This document shows positions 1 through 6,916 of a DNA stretch of 39,936 nucleotides, in pieces. This DNA comes from Ferrithrix thermotolerans DSM 19514 (GTDB lineage Bacteria; Actinomycetota; Acidimicrobiia; Acidimicrobiales; Acidimicrobiaceae), in the NCBI RefSeq assembly GCF_900128965.1, contig NZ_FQUL01000021.1:1-39936 (forward strand), written 5' to 3'. The number at the start of each line of letters is the position of its first letter. Positions within the stretch are counted from its first letter, which is position 1. The position numbers and the translations under genes were made by a program. The notes under the pieces were generated by a model. The model had not been told where the DNA came from. It searched no databases and saw nothing but the letters and a program-made list of their open reading frames with translations.

Positions 1-1842
1 TTACTTTACAAAGTACCAGGTCTCAGGCGTAATGTTAGCATATGGGTTTTGTGTTACGCCCTTGAGGTTGCTTTGGATCTCCGACAGCTGGAAAGGTGGG
101 TTTGGCTGATAGAAGACTGGCAACTGCTGCACCATGTAGTCCTGGTACTGGTTGAACACCGAGTTGAACTGCGATGCTGGAGCTGTATGAGTCTCGTTTA
201 TCAACTTATCCGCCGTTGGATCGTTGTAACTTCCAAAGTTAGAGCCAGCGGTAGATGAGAAGATCTCACCTCCGGTTGGAGCGTAGTCTGGAGCATATAC
301 CCATCCACCGGCCCAGTTCTCCATCTGCCAGGAGGTAGAGGTGGGGCTAGCGTTTGAGATTACCTGATTGAATGGTGCTTGAGATAGGTTTATGGTGATA
401 CCTACCTGAGCTGCGGCTGACTTTAGAGCCTGCATCTCCTGGCTGACCGATGAGAGCCCGGAGGCGTACTGCAGGTTGAAGGTCAACGGAGTGTTGGCTG
501 CGATTCCCGCTCCACACTCATTTGCCGCTGTACCAGGGCGTACACATACCGTGACTCCATTTGGCTTTACATCCCATCCATGAGAAGTTAGAAGTGACTT
601 AGCGGCAGAGATACTATATGGGTACATCCCCGTCTTTGACAGAGAGTCAGCGAATGGGTTTGCAATGGCTGTTGGGACAGGGCTGTAGGTTGGAACACCT
701 AGTCCGTGTAGGAAGCTCTGGATCCACTGTTGCTGATCGATCAGGTGCTGAAACGCCTGACGGAAGTAGAGCTGCTTGAAGATCGGTCCTGCGGTTGGGT
801 TGTTGAAGTTTTCCACCCAGTAGTTGAATCCAAAGAGGTTCCATGGCTGTAAGGTGTAGCCCTCCTGTGCAAGGACGCTTTTTTGTGCTAGGTCGCTTAC
901 AGGTATGTATCCGTATGTGAGTCCCTTTGCCCTAAGCACGTTGAACTCGGCTGAGTCAGAGGTGAAGGGTAGCTCTACGAACTCTGACAGGGTCGGCTTT
1001 ACGGGTCCTCCATAGGTTGGATTAGGCACAAATACCGCTTTGCCTTGGGTGGTAAAGCTCTTTAGCTTCCAAGGACCATCCACGATCGACCAGATTGGGC
1101 TGGTTGCATAGGTTGAGAGATCACCGGCTTGGGTGTTTAAGAAGTTGTAAACAGCCGTGGCACCGCTTGTGGTCTGATCAGGAAGTGACGACACAGGGGT
1201 TGACGCCGTTGGAGAGGGCGCTGACAGAGAGGTCTTGTCCCAAGCAAGGGGAAGCGGTGTTATCTGAGAGAGTTCGTTGTAGGTGAACCAGGTTGGGTTG
1301 TAACTCTTGTCCAGCTGGAACACCACCTGATACTTAGATGTAGCCGTGTAAGAGGTGATGTTGTCAGGGAATGCACCTGGAACATAAGCAGCCCAGTTTG
1401 CTCTATTAGCCTTTACAAGGTTCATCCAAAAGATTACGTCCTGGGCATCCACAGGCTCCCCGTCAGACCACTTGTAGTTTTGGTTCAGATCGACTGTCAC
1501 GGTCTGGTTGTTGTTCGAGAACACCGGTGGCTTCGCCAGGCTGTACTGGTAGTTGATCTCAGCGTTTGAGCCGACTCCAAACCAGTAAAGCGGTCTATAC
1601 ATGAGCTCTTGGAACAGGCTCAAATTTGAAGTAGAGAAGTTCGTTCCCGGAGTAAGGGGGAATATGTAGTTAGGGTTAGCGCCAGGACCCTCAGCAAATG
1701 TGGCGACCCCTCCTTGAACCTTGGTCGTTCCCGAGCTGCTAGACGACGAAGCCGACGACCCAGAGCCACAAGCAGCCAAAGTTATAGCTGCCACTGTGGT
1801 TGCAATTACGGCGCTGCTTCTGCGCCTTATCCTTTTCTTCAT
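1..1842 (-). CDS. ABC transporter substrate-binding lipoprotein (family 5, peptide/nickel type)
   Basis: This is a 613-residue extracytoplasmic solute receptor of the SBP_bac_5 (DppA/OppA-like) family, expected to be lipid-anchored on the outer face of the membrane and to deliver peptides or similar solutes to an ABC permease. The N-terminus has a basic segment, a hydrophobic stretch and a lipobox LAAC at residues 22-25, followed by a Ser-rich linker. Family-typical stretches include FSDGEP-like KWSDGEPVDAQDVIFW and the region around FRQAFQHLIDQQQW. The length is normal for the family and the gene is complete, with its stop codon at the very edge of the window, so permease genes could lie just outside. 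The ATG start at 1842 follows a GGGGAGG sequence with long (about 12 nt) spacing. The substrate cannot be told from sequence alone. Confidence 0.9.
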   Translation of the reverse strand: MKKRIRRRSSAVIATTVAAITLAACGSGSSASSSSSSGTTKVQGGVATFAEGPGANPNYIFPLTPGTNFSTSNLSLFQELMYRPLYWFGVGSNAEINYQYSLAKPPVFSNNNQTVTVDLNQNYKWSDGEPVDAQDVIFWMNLVKANRANWAAYVPGAFPDNITSYTATSKYQVVFQLDKSYNPTWFTYNELSQITPLPLAWDKTSLSAPSPTASTPVSSLPDQTTSGATAVYNFLNTQAGDLSTYATSPIWSIVDGPWKLKSFTTQGKAVFVPNPTYGGPVKPTLSEFVELPFTSDSAEFNVLRAKGLTYGYIPVSDLAQKSVLAQEGYTLQPWNLFGFNYWVENFNNPTAGPIFKQLYFRQAFQHLIDQQQWIQSFLHGLGVPTYSPVPTAIANPFADSLSKTGMYPYSISAAKSLLTSHGWDVKPNGVTVCVRPGTAANECGAGIAANTPLTFNLQYASGLSSVSQEMQALKSAAAQVGITINLSQAPFNQVISNASPTSTSWQMENWAGGWVYAPDYAPTGGEIFSSTAGSNFGSYNDPTADKLINETHTAPASQFNSVFNQYQDYMVQQLPVFYQPNPPFQLSEIQSNLKGVTQNPYANITPETWYFVK

Positions 1843-2270
1843 TTTTTCCAGCTACCTCCCCAGGTAAGTGTGGTAAACAACAAGTGTCACATTTGTGAAC
1901 GTAAGAGATGATACATCGAATCTCAAAATATGTTGTAAGCACGGAGAGAATTTATACAGCATTGTCATAAAGTCTTTTTTCACTGGCACTACCACATACT
2001 GTATACATACATATCTATCTGCTCTTATGTCTTCAAATAGCGATTTTCAGAAAAGCTTTTGGTTACATCAAGCTGAAAATAGGCTGAGAAGTAACCACCT
2101 TGAGTATTCTTGGCGTCGTCGAAATCTATAAGTCACTCGATAAACCAACTTATTTCTTAGCTAATACTCAGGAACAAAGACCACGATGGAAGACGACAAC
2201 AACAAGTGGTAACACACTATCCTCCCACACGCCGCCGACGGATACATCCCCGTCGGCGGCTTCTATCTTC
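1843..2270. other. intergenic region upstream of the substrate-binding protein gene
   Basis: No convincing gene is seen in this 428-base gap. It should contain the minus-strand promoter of the substrate-binding protein gene. It holds a strong hairpin close to the diguanylate cyclase stop (2231-2260), a small TCACA-N2-TGTGA inverted repeat at 1887-1898 and a 5-bp hairpin around the Shine-Dalgarno at 1853-1866. The short open frames here have no recognisable content. Confidence 0.5.
2231..2260 (-). terminator. GC-rich hairpin, candidate terminator after the GGDEF gene
   Basis: A perfect 11-bp inverted repeat, GCCGCCGACGG and CCGTCGGCGGC, is separated by an 8-nt loop. It lies 10 bases beyond the stop of the minus-strand diguanylate cyclase gene. 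There is no clear T-tract on the minus strand, so termination may be weak or factor-assisted. The structure is seen directly, but its role is inferred from position. Confidence 0.6.
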
Positions 2271-3260
2271 TCATCCGACCTCTCGCCTTTGGAGCAAACG
2301 TCTACTTTGTTTGTTGGCGTACATCTGAGCGTCTGCGACGACGATCAAGTCGTCTATCGAGGTCGAGCCTGCATCGTCGCTAGCGAATCCAAATGAGACC
2401 GGCACTTGGCTTTCTGTGAAGACACGACGAAGCCTACTCGCCATCTGCTGTGCTGAGGTGGAGTCTGTGTGAGGGGCCAAAACGGCGAACTCGTCTCCCC
2501 CTAATCGAGCTGTAAAGTCGATTGCCCTACAGGTCTGTCCTAACAATGTTGCAAACCTCTGAATGTACTGGTCTCCGGCCTGGTGTCCATAGGTGTCGTT
2601 AATGGTCTTTAGACCATCTAAGTCAAACACAAATATCGATACCGGCATGGGATATCGCTCCCGTCGCCTTTGTTCTCTCTGGATAGCGAGAGTGAACCCA
2701 TAGCGATTGAGGAGTCCTGTTAGCTCGTCGGATGAGGCCTTGTTCTCGACGAAATCGAGCTTCTGGGTTACCTTTTGGAGGGTGTTTCTCAGGCGAAGGG
2801 CGTTCTCGCAGTGCAAAGTGAGCATCTCGACCGTCATGACAAGGGCGTCTTGTGGGAGGTTCATTGCTTTGTTAGCGTAAAGACACACAAAGAAACCTTC
2901 CTTGTCGACCTCGAAGCTTCTGAGAAAGATACTCTTTATTGGACCCATGGTAAGTAGCTGTGTTGAAAACTCCACATATGGTGGCTTCTCCAGATGGACG
3001 ACGTCTGTCTGGTAGCCGGTTTTGGAGTTAGAACTCCCGCCTAATATCGATCTTTGGACCCTCGGGAGTCTTCTTATCACCAGTGAGTCACCGCTTCGCA
3101 GGGCAGAGAGTGAAGATCTTGATATCTCAACGGTGGCGGTTAGATCGTCAGAGGTCGATGCTAGAAGCACCCCTGTAGCACCACACGCTAGTCTCACCTG
3201 GTCCATGGCAGCCACTATCGAGGCCCTGGCCTCATCTCCGGGAAGAAAGCCCTGTTTCAC
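2271..3260 (-). CDS. diguanylate cyclase (GGDEF domain) with N-terminal GAF-like region
   Basis: This 329-residue protein makes the second messenger cyclic di-GMP from two GTP. The C-terminal GGDEF domain begins at DELTGLLNR (about residues 178-186) and carries an intact GGDEF active-site motif at 254-258. An RxxD inhibitory site (RAID, 245-248) sits exactly five residues before it, so product feedback inhibition is expected. Residues 1-160 resemble a GAF-like sensory module and have no obvious membrane segment or signal peptide, suggesting a cytoplasmic sensor. A helical linker (about 150-177) joins the two parts. The start is GTG at 3260, preceded by a strong GGGAGGAGG ribosome-binding site. 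The ligand or signal is unknown. No EAL domain is fused. Confidence 0.93.
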   Translation of the reverse strand: MKQGFLPGDEARASIVAAMDQVRLACGATGVLLASTSDDLTATVEISRSSLSALRSGDSLVIRRLPRVQRSILGGSSNSKTGYQTDVVHLEKPPYVEFSTQLLTMGPIKSIFLRSFEVDKEGFFVCLYANKAMNLPQDALVMTVEMLTLHCENALRLRNTLQKVTQKLDFVENKASSDELTGLLNRYGFTLAIQREQRRRERYPMPVSIFVFDLDGLKTINDTYGHQAGDQYIQRFATLLGQTCRAIDFTARLGGDEFAVLAPHTDSTSAQQMASRLRRVFTESQVPVSFGFASDDAGSTSIDDLIVVADAQMYANKQSRRLLQRREVG

Positions 3261-3276
3261 TGTGGAACCTCCTCCC

Positions 3277-3282
3277 TATAAT
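3277..3282 (+). promoter_or_regulatory. candidate -10 box (TATAAT) upstream of the ABC ATPase gene
   Basis: A perfect TATAAT lies in the gap between the divergent diguanylate cyclase and ABC ATPase genes, reading toward the ABC gene. A TTTCAC sequence 16 nt upstream could be a weak -35. It would give a leader of about 120 nt. Assignment is by sequence match only. Confidence 0.35.
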
Positions 3283-3409
3283 GTAATTACAGCTTTGCAA
3301 TTTAACGTCACTCATCGTTCGGAACTTTAGAGCATGCAAGAATTAGCCAGAATCCTCCCATGGGTGTTGCCTGGGAGATCGAGGAGAAAGAGGTTGAAGC
3401 CTTGAGCAT

Positions 3410-4243
3410 TTGTACGGATTTACCTCAGTGTCGATAGAAGAGCTACCGATCTTTCGTCTCGAAGACGCCATGATGGTTAGGCAAGGAAATCGCCTTTTAG
3501 ATTGCGTTACATTCTCAATCCATAAGGAGGAGAAGGTTGTCGTAATGGGTAGAAACGGAGCGGGCAAATCTTCCTTTGTGAGAGCCCTAACGGGGTTCGA
3601 ACGGTTAAGTTCTGGCTCGTTGTATGTTGATGGACAAGACTCTAAGACGAAAGATCTAAGAGAGTTAAGGTCTCATGTTTCCTATATAGGATCTTCCCTC
3701 CAGGACAGATTCTTAGGCGACGTTTCTGCGTCGGAGGTTGTCTTGACGGGTCTGTACGGAGACTTGGCGCCTTACTGGCACAGCTTTAGCGTAAAAGACA
3801 TTGAACGTGCCTGCCAATTGCTCCTTGACTTCGGAGTCGGATCGAAGGAGTCGTCTCTTTTCCGAAACTTGTCGCAGGGAGAGCGTCAACGAACACTGCT
3901 GGCCCGGGCGTTTGCGACAGCCTCAGATTTGGTGATCGCTGATGAGCCCTTTGTAGGTCTGGATCTGGTTGCCACAGATGAACTCTTCATGGTTCTTGAC
4001 GGTCTTGGAGGACCACAAAGCGTCTCCATTATAAGAGATAAGGCGGTACTACTCGTCGTACACTCTACCGCTGAGATCCCACGATCTTTCGACAGGGTTG
4101 TATTTCTAAGAGACGGTGGGATCGCCTGGTCTGGGGAACCTAGAGAGTTCTTGGATAAGTCCTTACTAAGCGAACTCTATGGAACTAGCCTTGAGACATA
4201 CGAGGTAGGTGGTCGCATCTACACACACCTAAAGCAGCCATGA
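3410..4243 (+). CDS. ABC transporter ATP-binding protein (YlmA-like), no partner permease
   Basis: This is a 277-residue single ABC ATPase. Walker A is GRNGAGKSS (47-55), the signature is LSQGE (154-158), Walker B is LVIADEP (174-180), and a switch His is in VVHSTAE. All catalytic motifs look intact. The sequence around the signature resembles YlmA-type and iron- or molybdate-type ATPases, but no permease or binding protein is adjacent, so the substrate is unknown. It may serve a non-transport role. The start is uncertain: TTG at 3410 has no Shine-Dalgarno, and GTG at 3428 is also possible. A downstream ATG at 3470 would remove conserved beta-strand residues. The gene converges with the gamma-CA-like gene, with only six bases between the stops. 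Confidence 0.85.
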   Translation: MYGFTSVSIEELPIFRLEDAMMVRQGNRLLDCVTFSIHKEEKVVVMGRNGAGKSSFVRALTGFERLSSGSLYVDGQDSKTKDLRELRSHVSYIGSSLQDRFLGDVSASEVVLTGLYGDLAPYWHSFSVKDIERACQLLLDFGVGSKESSLFRNLSQGERQRTLLARAFATASDLVIADEPFVGLDLVATDELFMVLDGLGGPQSVSIIRDKAVLLVVHSTAEIPRSFDRVVFLRDGGIAWSGEPREFLDKSLLSELYGTSLETYEVGGRIYTHLKQP

Positions 4244-4249
4244 TGTCCT

Positions 4250-4768
4250 TTACTCTATACGTCTTAGCTCACGTTTGTACCTGGCTGCATTTTCAACGTA
4301 GAGTTGAACGGCCTCTTTGAACTGTCCCTCCGTAACTTTATTCTGGAAGATCTTAGCTGGAACCCCTAGGGCCATTGAGTAGCTAGGTACCAAGGTACCG
4401 TTAGTCACGACAGCGTTCGCTCCAACAAGCGAGTGGCTTTCGCACAGTACCTCATGCAGTACGATCGAACCCGATCCGATCAAGACATCACTTTCTATTC
4501 GACATCCTTCCAAATGGACGATATGACCTACCACGCAGCGGGATCCAACCAAAGTGGCTAGTTCTGCGGTCGCATGGATGACTGTTCCATCCTGAATCGA
4601 TGTCTCTGAACCGATCTCGATGTGTCCATAGTCTCCTCTCAGAACAGCCTGTGGCCAGATGCTTGCGTATTCACCGATCGTGACATCGCCGATTACGGTT
4701 GCGTCGGGGTGCACAAAGGCACTTGTATGAATCTTGGGCTTTAGATCACCTAATGCATATATAGCCAT
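4250..4768 (-). CDS. gamma-carbonic-anhydrase-like hexapeptide-repeat protein
   Basis: This 172-residue left-handed beta-helix protein is of the YrdA/PaaY/gamma-carbonic anhydrase family, normally a zinc- or iron-binding trimer that hydrates CO2 or acts on thioesters. Hexapeptide repeats run from about residue 20 to 130 (IGDVTIG, IGSETSIQDGTVIH, and so on). His65 (VIHA) and His82 (GH) match the first two metal ligands. The third ligand, normally His in a GHxxxxHGC arrangement, is Glu87 here (GHIVHLEGC), with a His at residue 85 instead. Catalytic activity is therefore uncertain. The ATG start has no Shine-Dalgarno but has a TAACCT -10-like box seven bases upstream, suggesting a leaderless mRNA. 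Confidence 0.88.
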   Translation of the reverse strand: MAIYALGDLKPKIHTSAFVHPDATVIGDVTIGEYASIWPQAVLRGDYGHIEIGSETSIQDGTVIHATAELATLVGSRCVVGHIVHLEGCRIESDVLIGSGSIVLHEVLCESHSLVGANAVVTNGTLVPSYSMALGVPAKIFQNKVTEGQFKEAVQLYVENAARYKRELRRIE

Positions 4769-4775
4769 AGGAGTC

Positions 4776-4781
4776 AGGTTA
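4776..4781 (-). promoter_or_regulatory. -10-like box for a leaderless start of the gamma-CA-like gene
   Basis: TAACCT (minus strand, TANNNT type) ends exactly seven bases before the ATG at 4768. No purine-rich ribosome-binding site lies between. The spacing puts the expected transcription start on the A of ATG. Confidence 0.45.
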
Positions 4782-4824
4782 GCGGATCAATAGGACGATA
4801 ACTTAGCTCTATCACCTAAGTTGC

Positions 4825-6108
4825 TCAGCTCGAAAGCGCCCGTCGGCTCGCCGAGAACGAAAAGGCACCTACTAAAGCAGCTGTTGCTACGACGACATCT
4901 CCAGTGGCAAGAGGTATGTATATCAGTGTTGGAACTATTGCCCCTATAACCCAGGCCAGTTGGAGGCGGGTTTCGTAACGTGCAAATGCTCTGGCTTGTA
5001 AGTTCGGAGGGACATGGTGTTGGACTATCGAATCAAACGCAAGCTTTCCTCCGCTCGCTACAAGTCCTATGATGCCCGCCAGAGCGATCTGTGAGCCGAT
5101 AGTATCTAACTTGCCAGCTGCAATCGCAGCTAGCGCCTCGAGTATCAGGGCGGATATCAGGATCTGCTGTTCCGACAACCGCCTGCGTGCGAGCGGCGTA
5201 GCGGCTGTGGCCAGAGCTGCCCCCGAGGCGCTGGCTAGCAGCGTCAAGCCGTAGATAATGACAGAGGAGTGTGACTCTTTGAGCTGGAAGGCTACAAGGA
5301 AGGTGAAAAAGCCTACACCTGCACGAAGCACAGCGATCGCTGTGGACGCTACCAAGGCCACATGATGGTCCATAAATCTTGGTGAGCTTACGTCCCTAGA
5401 GACTTTGAAACCTCGTGCACTGTAGAGATGTGCAAGGTGGGTTCTTCCCATGAACCTTATCTCTGCCAGCAACACTAATAAAGGGATAAGCTCTGCTCTT
5501 AGGATCCACGCAGTACCTAAGCCGGGTGTCTTTAGAATCCCTCCCGCAAGAGCTCCAGCTACTACGCCAACTACAGCACCTAGGAGCGATAGCTGTGAGT
5601 TGGTCTTTACCAAGACAGAGTCAGGGCTATCTTCGACTTTGCCTTCTTTCAAACCTTCGTAACTTAGGATCTGAGGAACTAGAGATGCCTTTGCAACCAG
5701 ATACAACTTTGAAGCGACTAGAGCCATGAGAGCCTCGGGGAACAAAAAGAGAGAGCGGTAGTCGAAAGATATCGCAAAGACCGCCACCACCTTTATCGTT
5801 GCGGAGAGATAAAGAGCCCCTTCCCGAAAGCGTGTGTCTCTGTCCAGTAAAGGAGCTAGAAGCGGCGCTACAAATGCGTAGGGCAGGACTGTAAGCGCAA
5901 GGTAAAGGGCAACTTTTGACTTCGCTTCGTGCGGTGATATCGAAAAAAATAGGCTACCCGCCAATGCGACCGTTGTCATTGTATCCGATGCCAGGGAAAG
6001 CGCATGGACCCTTCGGAAAGAGCCGATAGGTTGAGATCTATCGAAGAGTCGTGCGATGTAGGCAAACACCTCTTTTATGATGCCCAACGCCAACTGCACA
6101 ACTCTCAC
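4825..6108 (-). CDS. MFS-type integral membrane transporter
   Basis: This 427-residue polytopic membrane protein has about ten to twelve hydrophobic segments and the general pattern of the major facilitator superfamily. It resembles actinobacterial MFS proteins with an N-terminal soluble lead (residues 1-35), then SDTMTTVALAGSLFF and a loop ending LLAPLLDR that matches the MFS loop between helices 2 and 3. The substrate cannot be inferred. The GTG start at 6108 has no Shine-Dalgarno, but a TAGCAT box lies seven bases before it, so it is probably leaderless. It lies just downstream of the parA-like gene on the same strand, 56 bases away, and so may have its own promoter as well as operon read-through. 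Confidence 0.8.
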   Translation of the reverse strand: MRVVQLALGIIKEVFAYIARLFDRSQPIGSFRRVHALSLASDTMTTVALAGSLFFSISPHEAKSKVALYLALTVLPYAFVAPLLAPLLDRDTRFREGALYLSATIKVVAVFAISFDYRSLFLFPEALMALVASKLYLVAKASLVPQILSYEGLKEGKVEDSPDSVLVKTNSQLSLLGAVVGVVAGALAGGILKTPGLGTAWILRAELIPLLVLLAEIRFMGRTHLAHLYSARGFKVSRDVSSPRFMDHHVALVASTAIAVLRAGVGFFTFLVAFQLKESHSSVIIYGLTLLASASGAALATAATPLARRRLSEQQILISALILEALAAIAAGKLDTIGSQIALAGIIGLVASGGKLAFDSIVQHHVPPNLQARAFARYETRLQLAWVIGAIVPTLIYIPLATGDVVVATAALVGAFSFSASRRALSS

Positions 6109-6115
6109 CAGTTTT

Positions 6116-6121
6116 ATGCTA
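6116..6121 (-). promoter_or_regulatory. -10-like box for a leaderless start of the MFS gene
   Basis: TAGCAT (minus strand) is followed by exactly seven bases and then the GTG start at 6108. No Shine-Dalgarno is present. This is the same geometry as at 4776, 14577 and 36304. The -35 region is weak. Confidence 0.4.
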
Positions 6122-6164
6122 GGCAGACAGAGCCTCGACCTTGGTCGGCAAAAGCGGTTCAGTG

Positions 6165-6911
6165 TTACGAAAGTAGATCAAGCTCTCTCCAAAGACTTAG
6201 AAAGTTTTGCGCAACCGTCGATCTGGGATGTGCTGTGACAGTGGGAATGCGCTCAAGCGCCATATTTTCTATAAGGGAAGACCTCCGAATTACGCTTCTC
6301 GTAAGGTTCAGAGCTGTGATCTTCCTTAGATCCTCGATTAACTCAAGGTGTCTCTTTGATCTTGTCTCTACCATCTGTAAGGTAGTGCGATGAGGTGCAT
6401 TGGATCGATATTGGTCTCTAACGTGCGTCAGGTACTCAATAGTTGCTCGAAGCGCAAGGGGAGATACCGTAGTTACCATAAGGGTGAGGTCGGTGGCAAG
6501 AAGCTGAAACTTCAGTACGTCATCAGCTGTGGGAGGGGAGTCGATTACGACTAGGTCGAAGTCGTCATCGATGGATGAAAGAGCCTTGGAGACTCTTATT
6601 TCTAAGGAATCTATCTCCTTTAAGTCTGAGGAGAAAAACCTCGTACGGTCGTTGAATGGAAGGATGTAGAGACGGTCAACATTCGTCGCCCTAAGTGGCC
6701 TTAGAAGGTTCGGCTTTTTCTTCTGTAGTTCCTCGCCAAGACCGGCGCCTTCTAAGTGATCGTGATGAAGGAGAAAGGAGGACGCGCCTTGTGGATCTAG
6801 GTCGATCAGGAGAACCCTCCAGCCATCGGCTGCGGCGACAGCGCCAAGGTTCACGGCGGTTGAGGTCTTCCCGACTCCTCCTTTGAGGCTGTAACAGTTC
6901 AGGACCTTCAT
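6165..6911 (-). CDS. ParA/MinD-type P-loop ATPase
   Basis: This 248-residue ParA-superfamily ATPase belongs to the group that positions DNA or protein cargo by ATP-dependent dimerisation on the nucleoid or membrane. The deviant Walker A is KGGVGKTST (residues 10-18, with both signature and catalytic lysines), the A' motif is LLIDLDPQG (34-42), and Walker B is VVIDSPP (121-127). It has no N-terminal helix-turn-helix, so it is a stand-alone small ParA. No parB is nearby. I start it at the ATG at 6911; a longer frame to 6995 runs into the upstream CYTH-CHAD gene and adds residues unlike the family. The start lies five bases after the CYTH-CHAD stop, indicating one transcript and a probable functional link with a polyphosphate-binding protein. 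Confidence 0.9.
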   Translation of the reverse strand: MKVLNCYSLKGGVGKTSTAVNLGAVAAADGWRVLLIDLDPQGASSFLLHHDHLEGAGLGEELQKKKPNLLRPLRATNVDRLYILPFNDRTRFFSSDLKEIDSLEIRVSKALSSIDDDFDLVVIDSPPTADDVLKFQLLATDLTLMVTTVSPLALRATIEYLTHVRDQYRSNAPHRTTLQMVETRSKRHLELIEDLRKITALNLTRSVIRRSSLIENMALERIPTVTAHPRSTVAQNFLSLWRELDLLS

Positions 6912-6916
6912 TTGCG

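Noticed and set aside
1887-1898. CRP-like operator
   Set aside because: The arms are in reverse order (TCACA-N2-TGTGA) relative to the CRP consensus, so it is not called as a CRP site.
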